Assembly (NCBI GenBank): GCA_050123335.1
Contig: JASFHH010000063.1
Location: 1-8,375 of the forward strand
Source: JASFHF01 sp050123335
GTDB lineage: Bacteria > Pseudomonadota > Gammaproteobacteria > UBA12402
DNA length: 8,375 nt
Direction of reading: 5' to 3'
Below the pieces are notes generated by a model, which saw only the letters and a program-made list of their open reading frames with translations, was not told the origin of the DNA and did no database searches. Of the stretch, positions 1 through 5,479 are shown piece after piece (within the stretch, counting starts at the first letter, position 1; each line of letters opens with the position of its first letter). A program made the translations under genes and the position numbers.

Positions 1-1
1 A

Positions 2-631
2 AAACAATTTATTGAATTTTGTCTTAAACATGAAGTAATTCGTTTTGGTGAATTTACCTTAAAATCAGGCCGCATTAGTCCATATTTTTTTAACGCAGGG
101 CTGTTTAATACCGGGGAAATGATTGCTCATCTTGGAGAATTTTATGCACAAGCAATAAATGCCACCAAGTTAAATTTTGATATATTATTTGGGCCGGCGT
201 ACAAAGGCATTCCATTAGTTGTAAGCACCGCAATTGCTTTGGCACAAAAGCATAATATTAATAAACCATTTTGCTTTAATCGTAAAACAACAAAAAGTCA
301 CGGCGAGGGCGGTAAACTAGTTGGCGCACTCATGCAAGGAAAAATTTTATTGATTGATGACGTAATTACTGCAGGCACCGCGGTTCGCGAAGTAATGCCT
401 TTGATAAAAGAAAATAATGCTCAATTAAGTGGAATTTGCATCGCATTAAATCGGCAAGAACGCGGTACCGGAAAAACCTCCGCAATCCAGGAAATCGAAC
501 AAAAATATAATATCCCAGTAATAAGCATCATAACGCTTGAAGATATTTTAGCTTATTTAAAAACCTCTGCTGAATTTTCTAATTTTACAGAAAAAGTAGA
601 AGCTTACCGCAAAGAATATGGTTCTGCATAA
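2..631 (+). CDS. pyrE: Orotate phosphoribosyltransferase PyrE, 5'-truncated by window edge
   Basis: Catalyses orotate + PRPP to orotidine 5'-phosphate, the fifth step of UMP synthesis, in the cytoplasm. The reading frame is open from base 2, upstream of the first ATG at 119. It gives 209 residues beginning KQFIEFCLKHEVIRFGEFTL, which aligns with the start of E. coli PyrE, so only about five codons are missing. Visible in order are the FGEFTLKSGR and SPYFFNAGLFNTG substrate region (about 15-38), LFGPAYKGIP (62-71), the catalytic loop RKTTKSHGEGG (94-104), and the PRPP-binding motif LLIDDVITAGTAVRE (116-130). The C-terminus is complete (KEYGSA, then TAA). It is the long, proteobacterial-type PyrE, unlike the Gram-positive-type pyr genes nearby. 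It lies on the opposite strand to the main operon and must have its own promoter outside the window. Confidence 0.97.
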   Translation, partial: KQFIEFCLKHEVIRFGEFTLKSGRISPYFFNAGLFNTGEMIAHLGEFYAQAINATKLNFDILFGPAYKGIPLVVSTAIALAQKHNINKPFCFNRKTTKSHGEGGKLVGALMQGKILLIDDVITAGTAVREVMPLIKENNAQLSGICIALNRQERGTGKTSAIQEIEQKYNIPVISIITLEDILAYLKTSAEFSNFTEKVEAYRKEYGSA

Positions 632-682
632 CAAAACTTTAGAATCTGAGAATCATCTTGCTTTTTAGTTACTTCAACGCAA

Positions 683-1531
683 TTAAAGAATATTACAAAT
701 TTTTTGATTATTCTTACAATTTTTTATTATTTGGTCTAATTTTTTAATCCTCAAATTACATTCCATTTCCATTACCTTAAAGCCTGCGCCCTTAATTTTT
801 TTAAGAAATTTTTCATATTCCTTTCTGACTGACGGCGCGTTTTCTGAAACCTGTTTTTTAATCAGTTGTTCCGGATTTTCTTCCCTATTTTCTTGCAAAA
901 AATCATATGGCAAAACCACAAAACTATCCATATCATTATTTGAAATATTGTAATATTTCATAACCAGATCGTATTTTTTATTAATTTTATTTAATTCAGA
1001 TCTTAAAAAGGAAGGTATAGCTTTATTAATTTCTTTTATTATATTTTGAATATTTAATTTTATGTCTTTATAATTAGTTAGATTAACTTTTTCTAAAAAC
1101 CTCAGACATTCTTTTTTTAGTTTTATGCTAGCATCATAATCTCGCGCTCTTTCTAATAACTCTTTACAATCTTTTTTTATCTCTAAAAATTTTTGGTTAA
1201 AGAAAGATTTTTCAAGCTTTTGTATTGTTTTTAGCCGATTTTCAACTAGTGTTCTTATTTTATTATACGATTTATTATTTAATATTTTATTATAACTTTG
1301 TTTCGCATCAATTATTGTTTGTATTTTGAGTTTTTTTATAGCTTTTTGAACAATTTTTTTGTTTTCTATGCATCGCCAAAGGAGGGTAAATTTTGCATCC
1401 ACTTTAGTTAATCTCATTGACAAAGTTTTTTCTATAGATGTGGGGGACATGGTTTTTGAATCTGGAAAGCGGCCAAGGTAAAAATTCATTTTTTCTCTCT
1501 TTATTGTTGTTACAAAATCGATATTCCCCAT
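683..1531 (-). CDS. Lysine-rich, helical hypothetical protein, no recognised family
   Basis: I do not recognise this protein. The longest frame gives 282 residues, basic, rich in Lys, Ile, Asn and Leu. The middle (about 95-175) is a run of charged amphipathic helix with heptad-like spacing that could be coiled coil. There is no signal peptide, membrane segment or catalytic motif. The start is uncertain. The first ATG (1531) lacks a close Shine-Dalgarno, whereas an in-frame ATG at 1489 (M15, MNFYLGRF) sits 5 nt after AGAGAG (1500-1495), so 1489 is my preferred start. An extended -10 box lies just upstream at 1562-1570. It diverges from the ORF6N gene and converges on pyrE. Base composition is far more AT-rich than the pyr genes: 1021-1080 has only 6 G/C in 60, against 26 in 60 at 5941-6000 in pyrB. 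This suggests acquired DNA. That it is a translated gene is likely from its length; its function is unknown. Confidence 0.7.
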   Translation of the reverse strand: MGNIDFVTTIKREKMNFYLGRFPDSKTMSPTSIEKTLSMRLTKVDAKFTLLWRCIENKKIVQKAIKKLKIQTIIDAKQSYNKILNNKSYNKIRTLVENRLKTIQKLEKSFFNQKFLEIKKDCKELLERARDYDASIKLKKECLRFLEKVNLTNYKDIKLNIQNIIKEINKAIPSFLRSELNKINKKYDLVMKYYNISNNDMDSFVVLPYDFLQENREENPEQLIKKQVSENAPSVRKEYEKFLKKIKGAGFKVMEMECNLRIKKLDQIIKNCKNNQKICNIL

Positions 1532-1561
1532 TTAACTGACAAATATCACCATTTTGTTTCT

Positions 1562-1570
1562 ATTATAACA
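1562..1570 (-). promoter_or_regulatory. Extended -10 promoter box for the hypothetical gene
   Basis: On the minus strand the sequence reads TGT followed by a perfect TATAAT (1567-1562), that is a TGn extended -10. No good -35 sits at the usual distance, which extended -10 promoters tolerate. The predicted start near 1555 gives a leader of about 25 nt to the ATG at 1531, or about 65 nt to the better-supported ATG at 1489. On the plus strand the same bases contain TATAAC (1564-1569), which could serve the divergent ORF6N gene. Confidence 0.5.
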
Positions 1571-1575
1571 ATTGA

Positions 1576-1596
1576 TTCTTAACGCAATCTTAAGAA
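1576..1596. promoter_or_regulatory. Perfect 7+7 palindrome in the divergent promoter gap, candidate operator
   Basis: TTCTTAA (1576-1582) and TTAAGAA (1590-1596) are exact reverse complements separated by cgcaatc (7 nt). The half-site centres are 14 nt apart. The site lies between the divergent genes, about 6-9 bp upstream of the minus-strand extended -10 and 12 nt ahead of the plus-strand TTG start. It is suitably placed to let one dimeric regulator control both genes, possibly one of the two neighbouring products. AT-rich DNA produces such repeats by chance, so this is a candidate only. Confidence 0.35.
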
Positions 1597-1608
1597 ATTA
1601 AAAAATAA

Positions 1609-2196
1609 TTGTTTTTTTGCTATTTTTCTCCGTTTTTAACAAAAAATTTAGTACAGCCAATAACATATGATCAAGTAAAATCCAAGATTATAGAAATAAG
1701 GAAACAAAAAATTATTTTGGATAGTGATATAGCCATATTGTATGGTGTTGAGACTAGGGACATTAATAAAGCCGTGAAAAACAATCCAAACAAATTCCCT
1801 GAAAATTATATATTTGCCTTGAAAAAAAGCGAAAAATTAGAACTGGTGGAAAATTTCCACCGGTTCAATTCTTTAAAACATTCAACAACATTACCAAAAG
1901 CTTTTACAGAAAAAGGGCTCTATATGCTTGCTACAATCCTGAAAAGCCCGCAAGCTGTTGATACAACTATAGCAATAATTGAAACTTTTGCCCAAATTAA
2001 AGAATTAACTCAAACCGTATACAGCTTCGCTAAGGCTAAAACCGATAAAGAGCAGGTCAAAATTTTTGAAAATAGCACGGGGATTGTTACTAATTTACTA
2101 GATAATGAACTAATAGTTAGTCAGCAAGAAACTAACTTCAAATTTAAACTACCATTCTTAGAAATTAGCAGAAAAGTTACAAAAGTAAAAAAATAA
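1609..2196 (+). CDS. ORF6N domain-containing protein
   Basis: ORF6N is a DNA-binding-type domain common in phage and mobile-element proteins and in many bacterial accessory genes; its role in most hosts is undefined. The domain spans about residues 18-105: ITYDQVKSKIIEIRKQKIIL, then DSDIAILYGVETRDINKAVKNN, FPENYIFAL and the characteristic PKAFTEKGLYMLATIL (96-111). A helical tail and a basic end (KVTKVKK) follow, matching the ~200-residue single-domain members, so the C-terminus looks complete. The start is poor. The only standard codon before the domain is TTG at 1609, directly after an in-frame TAA, with no convincing Shine-Dalgarno. The 16 residues it adds (MFFCYFSPFLTKNLVQ) do not look like family sequence. 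The gene may use a weak start or have lost its original one. It is AT-rich like its divergent partner. Confidence 0.82.
   Translation: MFFCYFSPFLTKNLVQPITYDQVKSKIIEIRKQKIILDSDIAILYGVETRDINKAVKNNPNKFPENYIFALKKSEKLELVENFHRFNSLKHSTTLPKAFTEKGLYMLATILKSPQAVDTTIAIIETFAQIKELTQTVYSFAKAKTDKEQVKIFENSTGIVTNLLDNELIVSQQETNFKFKLPFLEISRKVTKVKK
1840..1866. repeat. 27-nt near-perfect palindrome inside the ORF6N gene
   Basis: The palindrome is centred on A1853. Arms of 13 nt pair at 12 of 13 positions, the only mismatch being T1844/G1862. The core is GGTGGAAA-A-TTTCCACC. It encodes part of LVENFHRF, just before the conserved PKAFTEKGLYML block. In DNA it could be a protein-binding site; in RNA it would form a hairpin, though with a loop too tight to keep the innermost pairs. 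It may also be a chance result of codon choice. Confidence 0.5.
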
Positions 2197-2231
2197 AAAA
2201 CTTTTTAAAATGCAAATTATTTTTTGGCAAA

Positions 2232-3149
2232 TTAATCGCTTAACTTCCCAACAATTTGATCCAATGAAGTAATTTTTTTTGTTTGTAAATAATCAAAAAA
2301 CTCAGCGGAAATTTTATCGTACGCTTGTGGGTTTAATAAATTTGCAGTACCAATCTGCACAGCGGAAGCTCCGCATAACATAAATTCAGCAACATCAATT
2401 CCTGACATAATCCCGCCGATACCAATAATTGGAATTGAAACCTTTTTATAAACTTCCCACACGGCACGCAACGCAAGAGGTTTAATCGCAGGACCGCTTA
2501 AACCGCCAATTATATTTCCCAACAATGGTTTCATCGCGTGTACATCAACCGCCATACCAATGTAAGTATTTACCAAAGAAACTGCATCGGCTCCACCTTG
2601 TTCTGCTGCGTACGCAATTTCTGCAATATCAGTAACATTTGGAGTTAACTTGACAATTATTGGTTGTTTAACTTTCTTTTTTACTGATGCAACAATTTGT
2701 TCAGTTAAATTTGGATCTTGCGCTAACAAGCGGTATTTGCTTTGCTTGTGTTGAACATTAGGGCACGATAAATTTAATTCAAATGCATGCGGAAAATTAT
2801 TTTCTGCTAAAATTTCAGCACACTCTGCAAATTCTTCTGCTGAAGTTCCAGCAATGTTTACAATAATTTTTGTATCAATATTTTTTAATCGATTAAAATG
2901 TTTTGTTTTAAAATTTGCAGCACCCTTATTTTCTAAACCAATTGAATTTAATAATCCAGCCGCAGTTTCGACTAAACGCGGCGGCGGATTACCTTTGCGC
3001 GGTTCTAACGTTACTGTTTTAGTAATAATCGCACCAATTTTCGATAAATCTAAAAAATCCGCAAACTCTTCGCCATAACGAAATGTCCCTGATGCAACCC
3101 AGATAGGATTTTTGAATTTAATTTTGCCGATTGTTGTTTCTAAGTTCAT
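2232..3149 (-). CDS. pyrD: Dihydroorotate dehydrogenase class 1B, catalytic subunit PyrD
   Basis: Oxidises dihydroorotate to orotate at an FMN site and passes electrons to the PyrK subunit. It is cytoplasmic, the fourth step of UMP synthesis. The 305 residues match the usual class 1B length. Seen are WVASGTFRYG near the N-terminus, ITKTVTLEPRKGNPPPRLVE (42-61), LLNSIGLEN (66-74), ELNLSCPNV with the class 1 base Cys129, VKLTPNV, SLVNT, GGLSGPAIKP, and the FMN-phosphate motifs GIGGIMSG and GASAVQIGTANL. Cys rather than Ser as base, together with an adjacent pyrK, fixes the class. The ATG at 3149 follows AAAGGA (3166-3161) by 11 nt. It is separated from pyrK by 312 bp, unlike all upstream junctions, which overlap, so it may depend partly on the candidate promoter at 3313-3341. 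It converges on the ORF6N gene across 35 bp of A/T-rich DNA with no clear hairpin terminator. Confidence 0.97.
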   Translation of the reverse strand: MNLETTIGKIKFKNPIWVASGTFRYGEEFADFLDLSKIGAIITKTVTLEPRKGNPPPRLVETAAGLLNSIGLENKGAANFKTKHFNRLKNIDTKIIVNIAGTSAEEFAECAEILAENNFPHAFELNLSCPNVQHKQSKYRLLAQDPNLTEQIVASVKKKVKQPIIVKLTPNVTDIAEIAYAAEQGGADAVSLVNTYIGMAVDVHAMKPLLGNIIGGLSGPAIKPLALRAVWEVYKKVSIPIIGIGGIMSGIDVAEFMLCGASAVQIGTANLLNPQAYDKISAEFFDYLQTKKITSLDQIVGKLSD

Positions 3150-3202
3150 TTATACTGCTTTCCTTTGACGATGCGAAATTTACACTGCCAGTTTAAATTG
3201 GA

Positions 3203-3245
3203 ACTCATTATTTTACAACCAGCTTGTTGCTGTAAAATAATGAGT
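3203..3245. repeat. Left-unit hairpin, perfect 15-bp stem
   Basis: ACTCATTATTTTACA (3203-3217) is the exact reverse complement of TGTAAAATAATGAGT (3231-3245), around a 13-nt loop. An alternative fold swaps the two inner pairs for a CAGC/GCTG apical stem (3220-3223 with 3229-3232) over loop TTGTT. On the minus strand it lies in the pyrD leader. No U-run follows on either strand, so it does not look like an intrinsic terminator. Confidence 0.85.
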
Positions 3246-3246
3246 C

Positions 3247-3295
3247 ACCGCGCATCATCATAGCTTTAAAAAAACTTCAGTCTTGCATGCGCGGT
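3247..3295. repeat. Second hairpin of left unit, 9-bp GC-rich stem
   Basis: ACCGCGCAT (3247-3255) pairs perfectly with ATGCGCGGT (3287-3295) over a 31-nt loop. The right arm can instead pair, over 11 bp (3286-3296), with TACCGCGCATG at 3343-3353 in the right unit, so the two folds exclude each other. The equivalent stem in the right unit keeps ACC/GGT and GCATG/CATGC but has a 2x2 mismatch in between. Confidence 0.65.
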
Positions 3296-3312
3296 AATTA
3301 CCACTAAACCCA

Positions 3313-3341
3313 ATTAAATACTCAGTCAATTTCTGTGACAA
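3313..3341 (-). promoter_or_regulatory. Candidate sigma70-type promoter for pyrD
   Basis: Read on the minus strand, TTGTCA (3341-3336) is followed after exactly 17 nt by TTTAAT (3318-3313); each hexamer has one mismatch to consensus. It spans the centre and the inner edge of the right unit of the inverted pair and points at pyrD. A start near 3306 would give a leader of about 156 nt containing both left-unit hairpins. It could keep pyrD expressed independently of the operon upstream. Confidence 0.45.
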
Positions 3342-3393
3342 CTACCGCGCATGTTAAATCCGTATTCTATTATGGTTATGTGCATGCTTGGTT

Positions 3394-3435
3394 ACTTGTG
3401 ATTTTACAAAACAAACATATTGTAAAATCACAAGT
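3394..3435. repeat. Right-unit hairpin, perfect 16-bp stem
   Basis: ACTTGTGATTTTACAA (3394-3409) is the exact reverse complement of TTGTAAAATCACAAGT (3420-3435), over a 10-nt loop. It is homologous to the left-unit hairpin at 3203-3245 but differs at three stem positions, each compensated on the opposite arm. It begins 27 nt past the pyrK stop on the minus strand and is not followed by a U-run. Confidence 0.85.
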
Positions 3436-3461
3436 TCAAATTAAAGCTAAATTGGCATTTT

Positions 3462-4220
3462 TTATACGTCCCCAACATCAAACACCGGACCATCTTGGCA
3501 ACACATTTTATAGCCTTCGTTGGTTTCAATCGCACATCCACGACAAGCTCCAATACCGCAAGCTATATACGCTTCCATCGTCACTTGCGCCGGAATTTTG
3601 TGTTCACGTGCAACGCGTACAACAGCTTTTAACATTGGATTTGGGCCACATGCATAAAGCATCATATTTTCCATCAAATGTTTAGATAATAATTCTGTCA
3701 CCAAACATTTTTCACCACGCGATCCATCTTCAGTTGCAATATAAACTGTCGCACCTAAATTCTTAAGATCATCTACACAAACAAGCAAATCTTTAGTTCT
3801 AGCTCCCAAAAATACCGCAACATTTTTTTGCTGTTGTATTAACTCTTCCGCTAACGCATAAAGCGGAGCTACACCAAAACCCCCAGCAATCAATGAATTG
3901 TTTTTATGCTCCGTGACATTAAACCCATTTCCTAGCGGTCCTAAAATATCAATTTCATCATCCGTTTTTAGTTTACTTAAAATTTCCGTGCCAACACCAA
4001 CAACATTATATAAAACACTAATTCCATCAACGTGTTTTTTATGCACACCTAAAGGAATTTTGATTAAAGGATCGTAATTTCTAACATGCGCTTTGACCGT
4101 GACAATTTGACCAGGAATAGCAAGCTTTGCAATTTCTGGCGCCTTAATGCGCATCACAAAATGATTTTTTGCAATCATTTCATTTGTGATTATTTTAGCA
4201 ACAAGGTTTAAAGCTCCCAT
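3462..4220 (-). CDS. pyrK: Dihydroorotate dehydrogenase electron-transfer subunit PyrK
   Basis: An FAD and [2Fe-2S] protein that takes electrons from PyrD (class 1B) to NAD+. At 252 residues it is of normal size. The N-terminal beta-barrel FAD domain covers about 1-100. The NAD-binding domain follows, with GGFGVAPLYALA (113-124), LGARTKDLL (138-146) and CGPNPMLKAV (191-200). The C-terminal cluster Cys are C221-x4-C226-x2-C229-x11-C241 in ACGIGACRGC and CCQDGPVF. The FAD motif is unusual: Bacillus-type LLRRPIS is replaced by LIKIPLG (52-58), closer to the RIPLT form of related flavoproteins. The ATG at 4220 overlaps the pyrC end by 13 nt and has AGGT (4229-4226) 5 nt ahead, so it is probably translationally coupled to pyrC. 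With pyrD downstream, a PyrK identity is much more likely than another ferredoxin-reductase relative. Confidence 0.95.
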   Translation of the reverse strand: MGALNLVAKIITNEMIAKNHFVMRIKAPEIAKLAIPGQIVTVKAHVRNYDPLIKIPLGVHKKHVDGISVLYNVVGVGTEILSKLKTDDEIDILGPLGNGFNVTEHKNNSLIAGGFGVAPLYALAEELIQQQKNVAVFLGARTKDLLVCVDDLKNLGATVYIATEDGSRGEKCLVTELLSKHLMENMMLYACGPNPMLKAVVRVAREHKIPAQVTMEAYIACGIGACRGCAIETNEGYKMCCQDGPVFDVGDV

Positions 4221-5479
4221 ATTTTACCTGCTAAGATTACGGTTTCAACTTTACCTTTCATTTCCCAATCAACAAATGGAGAATTATGGGATTTAGATTT
4301 TATTTGATCTTTAGTATATCGCCAGATTTTTTCCGGATCAATAATTGTAATGTCTGCAATTGCCCCTGGTTTTAAAGTCCCTTTGTTAAGTCGTAAAATT
4401 TTATTTGGATTACAAGATAACTTATTAATTAATTCCGGCCAAGTTAAAATTTTCCTATCAATTAATTGCATAATCGCCAAAGATAAAGCGGTTTCCAAAC
4501 CAATCAAACCAAACGGCGCATAATCAAATTCTTTTTCTTTATCGACTTGCAAATGCGGCGCGTGATCTGTTGCGATTGTGTCAATCGTACCATCTTTTAA
4601 TCCTTTGCAGATTGCTTTAACATCTGCTTTAGAACGTAATGGCGGATTCACTTTGCAATTGGTATCATAATTTTGTAACGCTTCATCAGTTAAAGTAAAA
4701 TGATGCGGCGTTGCTTCTGCGGTTACTTTAACCCCCCGTTTTTTTGCCTGGCGAATCAAATCAACACTTTGAGCTGTGCTTACGTGCGCAATATGCAAAT
4801 GCACCCCTGTTAATGCTGCTAATTGGATATCGCGCCCAACAATAATGCTTTCAGCTTCGGAAGGAATACCACGCAAACCCAAAAAAGTCGACCAATATCC
4901 TTCATGCATTACACCTTTGCCGAATAAATTTTTATCTTCGCAATGGCAAATTACTGGCAATCTAAGCATTGCCGCATACTCCATCGCGCGGCGCAATAAT
5001 TTGGTATCATCAACCGATCCACCATCATCGGAAACTGCAACGCACCCTGCTTGCTGCATTTCAGCCATTTCTGTCATTTCTTTGCCAGCACGATCTTTGG
5101 TTATAGCACCAATCGGGAAAACATTAGCAAAACCCGCTTGTTTTCCTTTATCTAATACAAATTGTATTTGCGCTGCATTATCGCATGAAGGCGTTGTATT
5201 CGGCATTGCACAAACTGTAGTAAAACCGCCGTAAAGTGCAGCACGCGCACCACTCGCAATAGTTTCTTTATTTTCTTCACCTGGTTCGCGCAAATGCGTA
5301 TGCATATCAATAAACCCAGGAGATATAATTTTTCCGTGCGCGTCAATTATTCTATCTGTTTTGGCTCGAATATTTTTTTCTATCGAAATAATTTTTTTAT
5401 TTTCGATTAATATATCTGCAACACCATTTCTCTTTTGGCTGGGATCAATTACTTTGCCATTTTTAATCAATATTTTCAT
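4208..5479 (-). CDS. pyrC: Dihydroorotase, type I, PyrC
   Basis: Cyclises carbamoyl aspartate to dihydroorotate, the third step of UMP synthesis. It is a metal-dependent amidohydrolase with a TIM barrel. The 423 residues fit type I, not the shorter E. coli type. Metal and substrate residues are visible: H60 and H62 with R64 in DMHTHLREPGEENKE, N94 in AMPNTTP, D151 in SDDGGS (the Asp that bridges the metals in B. anthracis type I enzymes), H179 in CHCEDKN, H232 in HIAHVS, and D305 in ATDHAPH. The C-terminal beta-sandwich returns with KPGAIADITIIDP. All catalytic residues are present, so it should be active on its own. The ATG at 5479 overlaps pyrB by 17 nt, and its Shine-Dalgarno is a run of seven G inside pyrB. 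Confidence 0.97.
   Translation of the reverse strand: MKILIKNGKVIDPSQKRNGVADILIENKKIISIEKNIRAKTDRIIDAHGKIISPGFIDMHTHLREPGEENKETIASGARAALYGGFTTVCAMPNTTPSCDNAAQIQFVLDKGKQAGFANVFPIGAITKDRAGKEMTEMAEMQQAGCVAVSDDGGSVDDTKLLRRAMEYAAMLRLPVICHCEDKNLFGKGVMHEGYWSTFLGLRGIPSEAESIIVGRDIQLAALTGVHLHIAHVSTAQSVDLIRQAKKRGVKVTAEATPHHFTLTDEALQNYDTNCKVNPPLRSKADVKAICKGLKDGTIDTIATDHAPHLQVDKEKEFDYAPFGLIGLETALSLAIMQLIDRKILTWPELINKLSCNPNKILRLNKGTLKPGAIADITIIDPEKIWRYTKDQIKSKSHNSPFVDWEMKGKVETVILAGKIWEL

Larger units (their letters stand above)
3186..3457. repeat. Inverted pair of ~125-nt hairpin units filling the pyrK-pyrD gap (REP/BIME-like or MITE-like)
   Basis: The 312-bp gap (3150-3461) has no gene. Left unit (3186 to about 3310, plus) and right unit (3457 to about 3333, minus) align when one is reverse-complemented. 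Both open TGCCA[G/A]TTTA and then AATT[G/T]GAACT (the right copy has 5 extra nt between). Next comes a perfect hairpin of 15-16 bp with a 10-13 nt loop, then AGTxACCxxGCAT, then exactly 41 nt from hairpin end to an identical ATGCGCGGT (CATGCGCGGTA in both units), then xTTxxCACxxAAA. About 22 nt of unique sequence lies between the units. I see no target-site duplication and no transposase. The right end lies 4 nt beyond the pyrK stop. This resembles paired inverted REP elements or a miniature inverted-repeat element. It lacks the GTAG-type tetranucleotide of known REPs, and I do not recognise the family. Confidence 0.8.

Noticed and set aside
2197..2231. Bidirectional terminator between the ORF6N gene and pyrD
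   Set aside because: The region is only A/T runs. AAAAAGTTTTTT cannot form a stem with a workable loop, and no GC-containing stem is present.
3268..3353. Intrinsic terminator between pyrK and pyrD (hairpin 3286-3353 plus T7 at 3274-3268 on the minus strand)
   Set aside because: The T-run lies about 11 nt past the hairpin base, and the loop is nearly 50 nt. The other hairpins have no U-run at all.
3203..3435. CRISPR array, because of repeated hairpin sequences
   Set aside because: There are only two copies, in inverted orientation, with no regular spacers and no cas genes.
3335..3685. 116-codon open frame on the plus strand spanning the gap and the pyrK end
   Set aside because: Over half is antisense to pyrK and the rest is the inverted-repeat element. 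It has no family motif and no ribosome binding site, so it is a chance frame.
4776..5234. Open frames of 64-152 codons antisense or out of frame to pyrC, pyrB, pyrR, pyrF and pyrD
   Set aside because: Each lies wholly, or almost wholly, inside a firmly identified gene with intact catalytic motifs. Their Cys/Ser/Pro-rich translations are typical of shadow frames.
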